From assembly GCF_000829695.1 (NCBI RefSeq), contig NZ_BBNN01000037.1:62001-126000 (forward strand): a stretch of 64,000 nucleotides of DNA, in the 5' to 3' direction. Under the pieces are notes generated by a model. That model ran no database searches. It had not been told where the DNA came from and saw only the letters and a list, made by a program, of their open reading frames with translations. Position numbers and translations under genes: made by a program. The stretch is from Streptomyces sp. NBRC 110035. Its GTDB lineage: Bacteria; Actinomycetota; Actinomycetes; Streptomycetales; Streptomycetaceae. This document shows, in pieces, positions 1 to 8,819 of this stretch (positions are counted from its first letter, which is position 1; the number at the start of each line of letters is the position of its first letter).

Positions 1-69
1 GATGAACTTGACGAAGGCGCGCCGGCAGGAGTGCCGGCGTCCGACGCCGCATCCGAGGAGCTGAACGGC
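1..69 (+). other. Window edge, possible tail of an upstream gene
   Basis: The reading frame beginning at base 2 stays open to a TGA at 62-64, six bases before the ATG of the next gene. This could be the 3' end of a gene lying mostly outside the window. Nothing here identifies a product. The GAGGAG at 55-60 serves as ribosome binding site for the gene starting at 70. Confidence 0.3.
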
Positions 70-828
70 ATGACCACGATCCTGGTGACCGGCGGTACGG
101 GAACCCTCGGCCGGCACGTCGTCGGGCGGCTGCGGACGGGCGCGCAGGAGGTGCGGGTGCTCAGCCGGCACTCCCAGCCGTACGCCGTCGACCTGCGCCG
201 GGGCGGCAGCACGCTGGACACGGCCGTCACGGGGGTGGACACGATCGTCCACTGCGCGAGCACCCCGCGCGGCGGCGACGAGGCGGCGGCGAGGAACCTC
301 CTGGCGGCGGCGCGGCGGGCCGGGGTGGGGCACCTCGTCTACATCTCGATCACAGGGGTCGACCAGGTGCCGTTCGGCTATTACCGCGCCAAGTCGGCGG
401 TGGAGCGGCTGACCGAGGAATCGGGGCTCGGCTGGACCGTGCTGCGTACGACCCGGTTCCACGACCTGGTGTTCACGCTCCTCCGGCACCTGAGCAGGGC
501 TCCGGTGCTGCTGCTGCCGGCCCGCGTGAAGGACCAGCCGATCGGGGTGTCCGAGGTCGCGGACCGTCTGGCGGAGCTGGCCCGGGGCGGGCCCGCGGGG
601 CGCGTCACGGACATGGGCGGGCCGGAGGTGCGCACGTTCGAGTCCCTGGCGCGCTCCTACCTGGAGGCCGCGGGCCGCCGCCGCGCGGTGCTCAAGGTCC
701 CCCTCCGGGGCGCGGCGTACCGCGCCTTCCGGGCCGGCGGCCATCTCGCCCGGGAGCACGCGGTGGGCAAGGTCACCTTCGAGGATTTCCCGGCGGCGCG
801 GGCGGAGCGGGCACGCGCGGGCGGGTGA
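70..828 (+). CDS. NmrA-like atypical SDR / NAD(P)-binding reductase
   Basis: Predicted soluble 252-aa protein of the NmrA/HSCARG-like atypical short-chain dehydrogenase family. The N-terminus carries a dinucleotide-binding Rossmann motif, TGGTGTLG, within residues 7-14. A YYRAK segment follows near residue 105, at the position of the YxxxK of classical SDRs. The start at 70 is preferred over a GTG at 31 because GAGGAG lies 9 bases upstream and the glycine motif then falls at the usual distance from the N-terminus. Members of this family act as NAD(P)H sensors or as quinone or isoflavone reductases, so the substrate cannot be named. Its plus-strand neighbours do not suggest a pathway. Confidence 0.8.
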   Translation: MTTILVTGGTGTLGRHVVGRLRTGAQEVRVLSRHSQPYAVDLRRGGSTLDTAVTGVDTIVHCASTPRGGDEAAARNLLAAARRAGVGHLVYISITGVDQVPFGYYRAKSAVERLTEESGLGWTVLRTTRFHDLVFTLLRHLSRAPVLLLPARVKDQPIGVSEVADRLAELARGGPAGRVTDMGGPEVRTFESLARSYLEAAGRRRAVLKVPLRGAAYRAFRAGGHLAREHAVGKVTFEDFPAARAERARAGG

Positions 829-917
829 GCGCGCGCCGGGTGGAGTGAGCCGCCGCGGGCGCCGGGGCCCGGGGAGACGGTGCGCGGTGCCGAGCGGGCC
901 CGTCCGGGGGCGGCCGG

Positions 918-2126
918 TCAGTGGGCGTGTCCCTGCGCGGCCGGGCCGAAGAGTTCATCCTGGGCGTGGCCGCGGGCCGTCAGGAGGGCGCCGCGCAGAA
1001 CCGCGCCGCCCCCCAGCGCGCTCGCCCGTACCTCGGTGGGCAGCGGCGACATCCGGGCCGTCCGTTCCTGTACGCGGGCGGCGAGCTCCTCCCCGCCCGC
1101 CCGGCCGATCTCCCCGCCGAGCACCACGCACCCGGGATCCAGCAGCGCGGCCACCGACGCGACCCCCACGGCGATGCGGCCGGCGAGGGCGTCGAGGAAG
1201 CGCGCGGCCGCCGGGCCCTGTTCCTCCCGTGCCCGCGCGGTGGCCGCCCGTACCGCGCCCGCCGCCGCCGGGTGCACGTCCGGCTCGGCCACGATCCCGT
1301 ACTCCCCCGCCAGTTCCGCGACCGCCGCCGACGACGCGAGGGAATGGAAGCCGCCGCCGCAGTCCGTGGCCGACGGCAGGCCGGGCGTACCCGGGACCGG
1401 CAGGAAGCCGATTTCCCCCATGCCTCCGGAGGCACCCCGGCGCAGGGCACCGTCCAGGACGACGGCCGCGCCGGTGCCGTGACCGAGCCACAGCAGGACG
1501 AAGGTGTCGCGGTCGCGGGCGGCCCCGTCGCGCTGCTCGGCCAGGGCGGCGAGGTTGGTCTCGTTCTCGAGGCTGACCCGCGCCCCGGGCAGCCGCTCCT
1601 GAAGCGCGGCGGCCAGTCGGCGGTGCCATTCCGGCAGCCCTTCGGAGTCGCGCAGTTCCCCGCTCGCGGGGTCGACCAGCCCGGGGGCGCCGACCCCGAC
1701 GGTGTGCAGCCGGTCGGCGCCCGCCTCCTTCGCCGTCCGCTCGACCAGGGTCACCGCCCGCTCCACGGCGGGCCCGGTCCCGGTGTCCACCGTGATCGGC
1801 GCCGAGGCCTCGGCCAGGACCGTGCCGACGAGGTCGGACACGACCACGGCGACGCCCTCGGTCCGTACGTCGAGTGCGGCCAGGTGCGCCCGGTCGGCGA
1901 CGATCCCGTACAGCTTCGCGTTCGGCCCTCGCCGTTGTTCCCCGGCCTCCCCGACCACGGTGATCAGCCCGGCTGCGGTCAGCCGCTCGGCGAGGTCGGC
2001 GACGGTCGGCCGGGAGAGCCCGGTCAGCTGCTTCAGCTGCCCGGCCGTCAGCGGGCCTTCCTGCTGGAGCAGACGCAGGGCGAGCCGGTCGTTGATGGCT
2101 CGGGCGGTGCTCGGGGATGCGGCCAT
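918..2126 (-). CDS. ROK-family transcriptional regulator
   Basis: 402-aa repressor-like ROK protein. Residues 10-70 form a MarR/NagC-like winged helix (TGLSRPTVADLAERL is the recognition region). They are followed by the ROK sugar-kinase-like fold from about residue 85. The kinase DxGxT motif is replaced by DVRTE, so catalytic activity is not expected. The usual zinc motif CxCGxxGCxE is reduced to DCGGGFHS, with only one of its cysteines left. The gene is divergent from an MFS transporter with 157 bp between start codons, the classic arrangement for a regulator controlling a sugar transporter. The effector is unknown; a sugar or sugar phosphate is inferred from the family. Confidence 0.88.
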   Translation of the reverse strand: MAASPSTARAINDRLALRLLQQEGPLTAGQLKQLTGLSRPTVADLAERLTAAGLITVVGEAGEQRRGPNAKLYGIVADRAHLAALDVRTEGVAVVVSDLVGTVLAEASAPITVDTGTGPAVERAVTLVERTAKEAGADRLHTVGVGAPGLVDPASGELRDSEGLPEWHRRLAAALQERLPGARVSLENETNLAALAEQRDGAARDRDTFVLLWLGHGTGAAVVLDGALRRGASGGMGEIGFLPVPGTPGLPSATDCGGGFHSLASSAAVAELAGEYGIVAEPDVHPAAAGAVRAATARAREEQGPAAARFLDALAGRIAVGVASVAALLDPGCVVLGGEIGRAGGEELAARVQERTARMSPLPTEVRASALGGGAVLRGALLTARGHAQDELFGPAAQGHAH

Positions 2127-2208
2127 GGCGTGATCCTTCCAGATCGGCGGAGGTCGACGGCGGACGGCGGCAGGACCGGGCAGGAGTGAGGGCCGACGGA
2201 GATCCCCT

Positions 2209-2248
2209 TATCTTTCAGGCAGGGACCCTGATAGTTTACGCGACGCGT
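2209..2248. promoter_or_regulatory. Putative ROK operator/promoter between divergent genes
   Basis: The divergent region holds TCAGG-N7-CCTGA (2215-2231) and an 11-bp palindrome ACGCGACGCGT (2238-2248). On the plus strand TTATCT (2209-2214), an 18-bp spacer and TAGTTT form a possible -35/-10 pair for the MFS gene; on the minus strand TAAACT could be a -10 for the ROK gene. This is among the most AT-rich patches in the left part of the window. Assignment to the ROK protein rests on position only. Confidence 0.4.
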
Positions 2249-2283
2249 CAGGGATGCCTTGGGCGACCGGGAGGGGCGGGACC

Positions 2284-3489
2284 ATGAGTGCAGAGGTGTA
2301 CGGGCAGCGGGAGGTGCGGCGGGCGCGGTACGCCGTGGGGGCGGTCTTCGCCGTGCACGGCGCGGTCACGGGCTCGTTCGCCACCCGCGTGCCGTGGATC
2401 CAGGACCATGCCGGTGTGGGCGCCGGGCAGTTGGGGATCGCGCTCGCCTTCCCCGCAATCGGCGCGTCGGTCGCGATGCCGCTGGCGGGGCGCGTCAGCC
2501 ACCGCTTCGGCGCCCGCGCCGCGCTGCGCGGGCTGATCGCCCTGTGGACGCTCGCGCTCGTCCTGCCGTCCGTCGCCCCGAACCTGCTCACCCTCTGCCT
2601 GGCCCTGTTCGTCTACGGCGCCACGGCCGGCATGTCCGACGTGGCGATGAACGCCCTGGGCGTGGAGGTGGAGAACCGGCTCGACCGGTCGATCATGTCC
2701 GGGCTGCACGGCATGTGGAGCGCCGGCGCCCTGATCGGTTCGGCGGCCGGCACGCTCGCCGCGCACCTCGGCACGGACGCCCGGCTGCATCACACGCTCG
2801 CGGCAGGTGTCCTGACGGTGGTGGGCGTCGCCGCCGCCGGCCACGTCCTCGATCTGCGGTCCGCCGTGGACGGGGAACCGCCCCCGAGGTTCGCGCTGCC
2901 GCCCCGCTCCGCGCTGCTGATCGGCGCGATCGGCTTCTGCGCGGTCTTCGCGGAGGGCGCGAGCCTCGACTGGTCGGCGGTCTACCTGCGCGACCGGTTG
3001 GAGGCCTCGGCCGGTCTCGCGGCGGCCTGCACCACCGGTTTCACGCTCACCATGGCGGTCGCCCGGATCGCCGGGGACCGGGTGGTGGACCGCTACGGCG
3101 CGGTGCGCACGGTCCGGGCGAGCGGTGTGGTCGCCGTCTGCGGCGGACTGCTGATCATCCTCGCGCAGCACCCCGCGGCGGCGATGGCCGGGTTCGCGCT
3201 GATGGGTCTGGGTATCGCGGTGGTGGTACCGCTGTGCTTCGCCGCGGCCGGCCGCAGCGGCAGCAACCCGAGCCTCGCCATCGCGGGCGTCGCGACCATC
3301 ACGTACACCTCGGGGCTGATCGCTCCGAGCGCGATCGGGCTGCTCGCCCAGGCGACCAGTCTGATGGTGTCGTTCGTCCTGGTCACGGTGTTGTCGTGCG
3401 GTCTGGCCGGCTTGGCCGGTGTGCTGCGTGCCGGGGACCGGGTGAGGATCACCCGGCCGGACGCGGCGGTTCCCGGCCCCCGGGCATGA
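2284..3489 (+). CDS. MFS transporter (sugar permease-like)
   Basis: 401-aa integral membrane protein of the major facilitator superfamily with about 12 predicted hydrophobic segments; it resembles the fucose permease/YbjJ-like branch. The start at 2284 (MSAEVYGQ...) is chosen over an in-frame ATG at 2254 because GGGAGGGGCGGG sits directly upstream. The segment VHGAVTGSFATRVPWIQDH at the first helix is typical of this branch. It is divergently transcribed from the ROK regulator, so import or efflux of a sugar controlled by that regulator is a reasonable inference. The substrate cannot be read from the sequence. A strong hairpin follows the stop codon. Confidence 0.85.
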   Translation: MSAEVYGQREVRRARYAVGAVFAVHGAVTGSFATRVPWIQDHAGVGAGQLGIALAFPAIGASVAMPLAGRVSHRFGARAALRGLIALWTLALVLPSVAPNLLTLCLALFVYGATAGMSDVAMNALGVEVENRLDRSIMSGLHGMWSAGALIGSAAGTLAAHLGTDARLHHTLAAGVLTVVGVAAAGHVLDLRSAVDGEPPPRFALPPRSALLIGAIGFCAVFAEGASLDWSAVYLRDRLEASAGLAAACTTGFTLTMAVARIAGDRVVDRYGAVRTVRASGVVAVCGGLLIILAQHPAAAMAGFALMGLGIAVVVPLCFAAAGRSGSNPSLAIAGVATITYTSGLIAPSAIGLLAQATSLMVSFVLVTVLSCGLAGLAGVLRAGDRVRITRPDAAVPGPRA

Positions 3490-3550
3490 GGTTCTCCCGG
3501 GCCCGAAGACCTCACGGACCGTCCCGCCGGACTCCCGCCCCGGGAGCGCG

Positions 3551-3607
3551 GGACCGGGCCGTGCCGGCGGGCCCGGCCGCATCGGAGCCGGCCGCACGGC
3601 CCGGTCC
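3551..3607 (+). terminator. Hairpin after the MFS gene
   Basis: Perfect 14-bp arms, 3551-3564 and 3594-3607 (GGACCGGGCCGTGC and its complement), flank a 29-nt GC-rich loop that can pair further. It lies 60 bp after the MFS stop and 84 bp before the permease start. There is no U-tract, as is usual for Streptomyces terminators. Confidence 0.6.
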
Positions 3608-3691
3608 GCGGCCGCCCGCGTGGACGAGGCATCCCTGACCAGCCCTCACAATGGTCCGGACACGCTGCACGAACGGCGAAAGCGACAGCTC

Positions 3692-5107
3692 ATGGATCTC
3701 GGCGTCCGCTGGACACTGCACGGCGACGGACGCACACCGGCCCCCGGTGCGGTGGTCCGTCCCGACGAACGGCTCTCGTGGCCCCGCACCGCGGGACTGG
3801 GCGCCCAGCACGTCGTCGCGATGTTCGGGGCGTCCTTCGTCGCACCGGTCCTGATGGGTCTGGACCCCAATCTCGCGATCATGATGTCGGGCGTCGCGAC
3901 CATCGTCTTCCTGCTGGCCACGCGCGGCCGGGTGCCCAGCTATCTGGGCTGCTCGCTGTCCTTCGTCGGCGTCGCCGCGGTCATCCGGGCCCAGGGCGGG
4001 TCGAGCGCCACCGTCACCGGCGCGGTGTTCGTGGTCGGGGCCGCGCTGTTCCTGGTGGGGCTCGCGGTGCGGCACTTCGGGGCGCGGATCATCCATGCCG
4101 CGATGCCCCCGATCGTCACCGGCGCGGTGGTGATGCTGATCGGCTTCAACCTGGCGCCGGTGACGGCCGCCACCTACTGGCCGCAGGACCAGTGGACCGC
4201 CCTGTTCGTGATGCTGTTCACCGGCCTGGCGGTGGTGTGTCTGCGCGGTTTCTGGTCCCGCATCGCGATCTTCCTCGGGCTGGTCTTCGGGTACGTCCTC
4301 TCCTGGGGCCTGGACCGGGTCTTCGGGCAGATCCACTCCGCGGACGCGAGCGGTGGGACCACCGACCACTGGCGGCTGGACCTGTCGGGCGTCGGCCAGG
4401 CCGACTGGATCGGCCTGCCCACCCTGCACGGCCCGTCGTTCGAGTGGTCGGCGATCCTGGTCGCCCTGCCGGTCGTCATCGCGCTGATCGCCGAGAACGC
4501 CGGGCACGTCAAGGCCGTCGGCGAGATGACCGGCGACAACCTCGACGACAAGCTGGGCACGGCCATCTCCGCCGACGGCGTCGGCTCCATGCTCTCCACC
4601 GCCGTCGGCGGCCCGCCCAACACCACGTACTCCGAGAACATCGGCGTCATGGCGGCGACCCGTGTCTACTCGACCGCCGCGTACTGGGCGGCCGCGGGAT
4701 TCGCGCTGCTGTTCGGCCTCTGCCCGAAGTTCGGCGCGGTCGTGGCGGCCGTTCCCGGGGGCGTGCTCGGCGGCATCACCGTCATCCTGTACGGCATGAT
4801 CGGCCTGCTCGGCGCCCAGATCTGGATCAATGCCAAGGTGGACCTGCGCAATCCGCTGAACCTGGTGCCGGCCGCCGCGGGCATCATCATCGGCGTCGGC
4901 AACGTCACGATGGAGTTCACCGACACCTTCTCGCTCAGCGGCATCGCGCTCGGCACGCTCGTCGTCATCACGGGCTACCACGCACTGCGCGCCTTCGCGC
5001 CCGCCCGCCTCAAGACGCAGGAGCCGCTGCTCGACGAGGGCACCTCGTCCTACGACACGGGCGACGGCGAGGCGGAGGGCGGAAGCGGTCGGCGCGCCAA
5101 GTCGTAG
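3692..5107 (+). CDS. NCS2 uracil/xanthine permease
   Basis: 471-aa nucleobase:cation symporter of the NCS2 (UraA/PurA) family, a polytopic inner-membrane protein with about 14 segments. Family signatures include the N-terminal QHVVAMFGASFVAPVLMGL, the central IALIAENAGHVKAVG loop containing the conserved Glu, and the NTTYSENIGVMAATRVYS motif that in UraA contributes substrate-binding residues. The ATG at 3692 is preferred over a GTG at 3620, which would add 24 residues unlike the family N-terminus; the ribosome binding site is weak. Uracil is the most probable substrate, fitting the salvage counterpart of the pyr genes 25 kb away, but xanthine cannot be excluded. Confidence 0.9.
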   Translation: MDLGVRWTLHGDGRTPAPGAVVRPDERLSWPRTAGLGAQHVVAMFGASFVAPVLMGLDPNLAIMMSGVATIVFLLATRGRVPSYLGCSLSFVGVAAVIRAQGGSSATVTGAVFVVGAALFLVGLAVRHFGARIIHAAMPPIVTGAVVMLIGFNLAPVTAATYWPQDQWTALFVMLFTGLAVVCLRGFWSRIAIFLGLVFGYVLSWGLDRVFGQIHSADASGGTTDHWRLDLSGVGQADWIGLPTLHGPSFEWSAILVALPVVIALIAENAGHVKAVGEMTGDNLDDKLGTAISADGVGSMLSTAVGGPPNTTYSENIGVMAATRVYSTAAYWAAAGFALLFGLCPKFGAVVAAVPGGVLGGITVILYGMIGLLGAQIWINAKVDLRNPLNLVPAAAGIIIGVGNVTMEFTDTFSLSGIALGTLVVITGYHALRAFAPARLKTQEPLLDEGTSSYDTGDGEAEGGSGRRAKS

Positions 5108-5320
5108 GCGTACGACGGGTGAAGGTGCCCGGCGCTCCCTTGCAGCCGTCCGACTCCCCCGGCAGCTCGGCCCACAGGCAGGCGCCGGTCCCGGCCTCCT
5201 GGGCACGCGGACCTGACACCGTACTGCTCCCCCTCCCCCACGACGGGCGCGTTACCCCGTTCCGGGGAAGCGTCGGGCCCGCCACCACGGGCACCACGGC
5301 AAAGGTGCGACTCTGCGCTC

Positions 5321-6007
5321 ATGTCGCGATGCGAGCAAGTCCACACCCCCGTAGGCACGGTCGTCTCCCGCATGCGCGCCCTCGACTCCGCCCTGCCCCG
5401 CCGGGACGGGATCGCGGTCTTCAACCGGGTCTACCTCACGGTGACGACGGAGGCCGACCGGCGTATCGACGCGGGTCCGCCGGCGGACGACGGGGCGGCG
5501 GTCACCCTGAACGTGGTGTTCGCCGAACGCTATCTGGCCGCCGTCCGGGCGGTGTCCGAGGGGCGCCGCCCGCCGGCCTGCTGGCGTCCGCTGTTCCAGT
5601 TCCGCCACCATCCCGGCGTACGTCCGCTGCAGTTCGCGCTGGCGGGCATCAATGCGCACATCGGTCATGATCTGGCGCTCGCCGTCGTGGACGCCTGCCG
5701 TACGCTCGGCTGCGGACCCGCCCGGCTGGAGGACGAGTTCGAGCAGGTGGGCGACCTGTTGGTCTCGCTGGAGGAGCGCATCCGCGAGGACCTGATGCCG
5801 GGTCCCGATGTTCTCCAGCTCGCCGACCCGCTCACCCATCTGGCCGGCGCGTGGAGCCTGGACCGCGCCCGGGACGCGGCGTGGACGGCGGCCCGCGCGC
5901 TGTGGGCGCTGCGCGGGCTGCCGGACGTCACCGAGGAGTTCACCGAACGCCTGGACACGGCCGTGGGCTTCGCAGGGCGCATGCTGCTCACACCGCTGCC
6001 GGGCTGA
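5321..6007 (+). CDS. DUF5995 family protein
   Basis: 228-aa soluble protein resembling the DUF5995 family. Visible family features are the FAERYL segment near residue 67, WRPLFQF near residue 88, and the strongly conserved-looking block FALAGINAHIGHDLALAV at about residues 106-123 with N and two His residues. The C-terminal half is helical, rich in Trp and Arg, with no signal peptide or membrane segment. The His/Asn block could bind a metal or cofactor, but no function is established that I know of. It is convergent with the amine oxidase gene; nothing in the neighbourhood assigns a pathway. Confidence 0.75.
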   Translation: MSRCEQVHTPVGTVVSRMRALDSALPRRDGIAVFNRVYLTVTTEADRRIDAGPPADDGAAVTLNVVFAERYLAAVRAVSEGRRPPACWRPLFQFRHHPGVRPLQFALAGINAHIGHDLALAVVDACRTLGCGPARLEDEFEQVGDLLVSLEERIREDLMPGPDVLQLADPLTHLAGAWSLDRARDAAWTAARALWALRGLPDVTEEFTERLDTAVGFAGRMLLTPLPG

Positions 6008-6018
6008 GCGGGAACCGC

Positions 6019-6055
6019 GGCCGGGCGGTCACCACGACCGCCGTGCGTCCCGGCC
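6019..6055. terminator. Bidirectional terminator between convergent genes
   Basis: GGCCGGG (6019-6025) pairs with CCCGGCC (6049-6055), and inside it CGGTC (6026-6030) pairs with GACCG (6036-6040). It lies between the converging stops of the DUF5995 gene (6007) and the amine oxidase gene (6084). Confidence 0.55.
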
Positions 6056-6083
6056 CGTCGCCGCGCTCCCGGTGTGGTCCGGC

Positions 6084-7781
6084 TCAGTCGTCGGAGAGTT
6101 CCACCGGAGCGATCTCGTCGTACACGTCACCGGGCCCGGGGTTGGCCGCGTCGGTTTCTCCGCCGAAGTGGTGCATGACGCCCCAGACGGCGTTGAGCGC
6201 GGTCTGGACGGCGCCCTCGGCCCAGCCGGCCGTCCAGGAGACGTCGTCGCCGGCGAGGAAGACGCCCCGCTTGTCCTCGGGCAGCCGGTCCTGCATGAAG
6301 TGCGTGAACAGGCGCCGCTGGTAGCGGTAGTGACCGGGCAGGTTGGCCTTGAACGCACCCATGAAGTAGGGCTCGTTCTCCCAGGAGACGGTGACCGGGT
6401 TGCCGATGACGTGCTTCCTGATGTCGACCTTCGGGTAGATCTCGCCCAGCGATTTCAGCATGACCTCCATCCGCTCGTTCGGTGACAGCGGCAGCCACTT
6501 CAGGCTGTCGTCGCACCAGGTGTAGGAGAGGCAGATGACGGCGGGCCGGTCCGGGCCGTCGTCCAGCAGGTAGGTGCCCCGGGTCATCCGGTCGGTCAGC
6601 GTCATCGACATGACGTCCCGCCCCGTCTCCTCGTCCTTGTCGAGCCAGAAGGGCCGGTCGACGGGTACGAAGAGCTTGCTGGACTCCATGTAGTGGGTGC
6701 GCTCGATGGCGGTCCAGTGGTCGATCGGGAAGAGCGCGTCGTCGCAGGCGATCTTGGACAGCAGCATCCAGGACTGGGCGGTGAAGACGGCCGCCCTGTA
6801 GGTGCGGACGTCTCCGTTCGCGTCGGTCACCGTGACGCGGTGGCCCGCGGTGCGGTGCAGCCGCGTCACCGCGGGGCGCGGTTCGCCGTCCACGTGCAGG
6901 GACTTCAGCGCGGTGCCGTACGGCCAGTGGACGAGCTTCTCCGGCTCGCGCTCCCACAGGCGCAGCGGCAGTTGCTGTGAGCCGCCGACGATGCCGCGGT
7001 GGTGGTCGTCGGCCTCGGTGTAGACCACGCGCAGGATCTCCAGGATGGAGTTGGGGAAGTCGGTGTCCCAGCCGCCGGTGCCGAAGCCGACCTGGCCGAA
7101 GATCTCGCGGTGCCGGAAGGACCTGAAGGCCTCGGAGTCGCAGAGGAAGCCGTAGAAGGTCTGGTTGTCGAGCTTCTCGACGAGCCGGGACCAGATCTCG
7201 CGGATGCGCGGGACGTCCCGCTCGCGCAGGGCGCGGTTCATGTCGGAGAAGTCGGCGCCCTCCTCCAGGCACCGGGCCCAGGCGTCGGCCACGTCCCGGT
7301 AGACCTGCGGAAGGTCGTCGAGGGTCCGGGCGTAGTGGGACTCGCCCTTGAGGTCGACGACGGTCGAAGGCGTCGACGCGGCGAGCGGGTTGGGGAACGG
7401 GCGGGTCTCGAGGCCCACCAGGTCGATGTAGTGCTGGAGCGCGGTGGAGGACGGCGGGAAGCGCATCGCGCCCATCTCCGCGGTGAGCGAGGGGTCGCAG
7501 CCGTCGAAGCCGACGGTGCGCAGCCGGCCGCCGATCCGGTCGGCCTCGTACACGACGGGCTTGAGGCCCATCTTCATCAGCTCGTAGGCGGTGACGACGC
7601 CGGACAGGCCGCCGCCGATCACCGCGACCTCGGTGCCGTGCTCCGTCGCGGGGATCTGGCCGAGGCCCGCGGGGTGGGCGAGGAAGTCGTCGTACGCGTA
7701 GGGGAAGTCCGGGCCGAACATGGTGATCGGCGGCTGCTGCTCGTCGGCGTGTTCGACGGCGTTGGGCACCGTGGACGTCAT
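6084..7781 (-). CDS. davB: Flavin L-amino acid monooxygenase/oxidase, DavB-like
   Basis: 565-aa FAD-dependent amine oxidase. A dinucleotide-binding motif VAVIGGGLSGVVTAYEL is followed by VVYEADRIGGRL near residues 50-90, and a second flavin motif GVFLAGDDVSWTAGWAEGAV lies near the C-terminus. The N-terminal ITMFGPDFPYAYDDFLAHPAGLG block, GQVGFGTGGWD and the ending NPGPGDVYDEI closely resemble lysine 2-monooxygenase (DavB) of Pseudomonas as I remember it. That enzyme converts L-lysine to 5-aminopentanamide. The start at 7781 has AAGGAG at good spacing; upstream extension is unlike the family. It is followed in the same direction by nothing and preceded, 71 bp upstream, by the matching amidase. 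Related tryptophan or phenylalanine monooxygenases are the main alternative. Confidence 0.82.
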   Translation of the reverse strand: MTSTVPNAVEHADEQQPPITMFGPDFPYAYDDFLAHPAGLGQIPATEHGTEVAVIGGGLSGVVTAYELMKMGLKPVVYEADRIGGRLRTVGFDGCDPSLTAEMGAMRFPPSSTALQHYIDLVGLETRPFPNPLAASTPSTVVDLKGESHYARTLDDLPQVYRDVADAWARCLEEGADFSDMNRALRERDVPRIREIWSRLVEKLDNQTFYGFLCDSEAFRSFRHREIFGQVGFGTGGWDTDFPNSILEILRVVYTEADDHHRGIVGGSQQLPLRLWEREPEKLVHWPYGTALKSLHVDGEPRPAVTRLHRTAGHRVTVTDANGDVRTYRAAVFTAQSWMLLSKIACDDALFPIDHWTAIERTHYMESSKLFVPVDRPFWLDKDEETGRDVMSMTLTDRMTRGTYLLDDGPDRPAVICLSYTWCDDSLKWLPLSPNERMEVMLKSLGEIYPKVDIRKHVIGNPVTVSWENEPYFMGAFKANLPGHYRYQRRLFTHFMQDRLPEDKRGVFLAGDDVSWTAGWAEGAVQTALNAVWGVMHHFGGETDAANPGPGDVYDEIAPVELSDD

Positions 7782-7852
7782 GGGGTACGGACTCCTTGCG
7801 CTGATGATGTCGAAGGCGGTGCGGGGAGAGAGGTGGTGCGGAGGGGGCGGGT

Positions 7853-8641
7853 TCAGCCGCGGGACCCGTACAGGGCGGGGCGGCGGTTCCGCAGGTACGG
7901 GTTGTGCTCGCGGGAGGCGGCGAGGAGCACGGGGTCCGCGTCGGCGAGGACCAGTTCCTCTCCGCGCCCGGCCCGGGTACGGGCGACCCCGTCGGGCCCG
8001 GCGAGGGTGGAGAGGCCCGCGAACTCCCACTCGCCCTCCCGGCCCACCCGGTTGACGTACGCGATGTACATCTGGTTCTCGAACGCCCGCACCGGCACGA
8101 GGGACTCGGCGACGAACTGGAACGGGTGCATCAGCGCGGTCGGCACCAGCAGGAGGTCGGTGCCCGCCAGGGCGTGGGCCCGCGCGTTCTCCGGGAACTC
8201 GATGTCGTAGCAGGTCAGCAGGCCGACGGTGAGGCCGTGCAGCTCGGCCTGGACGACCTGTCGGTCACCGGGGGCGAAGTGGTCCTGCTCGAAGGGGCCG
8301 AAGAGGTGGGTCTTGCGGTAGTTCGCAAGGCGGGTGCCGTCCGCGGAGACGAGCTGGGCGGAGTTGTGGACCGCGTCGCCCGCGCGTTCCGGGTAGCTGT
8401 AGGCGATGGCGAGCCCGTGCCGGGTGGCGGTCCGGGCGATCGCGGCGGCCGCGTCGCCGTCGGCGGGCTCGGCGAGCACCGCGATGTCCTCACCGATCGC
8501 GTAGCCGGTCAGGAACAGCTCCGGGGTGACGAGCAGCCCGGCACCGGCCGCGGCGGCACGACCCGCGGCCTCGTCGAGGACCTCGAGGTTCCCGACGACG
8601 GAACCGGGCCGTCCGGAGCTCTGGAGCAGGGCGGTACGCAT
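7853..8641 (-). CDS. davA: Nitrilase-superfamily amidase, DavA-like
   Basis: 262-aa carbon-nitrogen hydrolase with the complete catalytic triad: Glu41 in TPELFLTGY, Lys110 in YRKTHLFG and Cys144 in LLTCYDIEFPENAR. The last two blocks are close to those of 5-aminopentanamidase (DavA), which hydrolyses 5-aminopentanamide to 5-aminovalerate and ammonia. The ATG at 8641 has GAGGAAC upstream. The amine oxidase follows 71 bp downstream on the same strand, so the two enzymes could act consecutively on lysine. An omega-amidase or N-carbamoylputrescine amidase role is possible, but the pairing favours the lysine route. A putative promoter and repeat array lie upstream. Confidence 0.82.
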   Translation of the reverse strand: MRTALLQSSGRPGSVVGNLEVLDEAAGRAAAAGAGLLVTPELFLTGYAIGEDIAVLAEPADGDAAAAIARTATRHGLAIAYSYPERAGDAVHNSAQLVSADGTRLANYRKTHLFGPFEQDHFAPGDRQVVQAELHGLTVGLLTCYDIEFPENARAHALAGTDLLLVPTALMHPFQFVAESLVPVRAFENQMYIAYVNRVGREGEWEFAGLSTLAGPDGVARTRAGRGEELVLADADPVLLAASREHNPYLRNRRPALYGSRG

Positions 8642-8712
8642 GCGTGTGTTCCTCGTCGGTGCGCGGGAGGGCAGGGCAGGGGGCGGAAGGGCCGCTGGGA
8701 GGGATCGCCTAG

Positions 8713-8742
8713 ACGGTACGTTCGGCCGGCTCGGCCGGACAA
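8713..8742 (-). promoter_or_regulatory. Putative promoter of the davA-davB pair
   Basis: On the minus strand TTGTCC (8737-8742), an 18-bp spacer and TACCGT (8713-8718) resemble a Streptomyces vegetative promoter. It lies about 72 bp upstream of the amidase ATG, in the 365-bp gene-free stretch 8642-9006. No coding frame in that stretch looks real. Confidence 0.4.
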
Positions 8743-8750
8743 GCGGAAGC

Positions 8751-8819
8751 CGTTGCGCTCCGGTGAGCGGATCGTTGCGTCCCCGGCGGCCCCGGCGGCG
8801 ATTCGTTGCACGTGCCGTC
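8751..8819. repeat. Three CGTTGC repeats upstream of the davA promoter
   Basis: CGTTGC occurs at 8751-8756, 8773-8778 and 8814-8819, all in one orientation, with start-to-start spacing of 22 and 41 bp (about two and four helical turns). They sit directly upstream of the proposed -35 element. Phased sites suit an oligomeric regulator such as the Lrp/AsnC protein encoded at 10378-10830. The motif is only 6 bp, so chance is not excluded. Confidence 0.4.
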
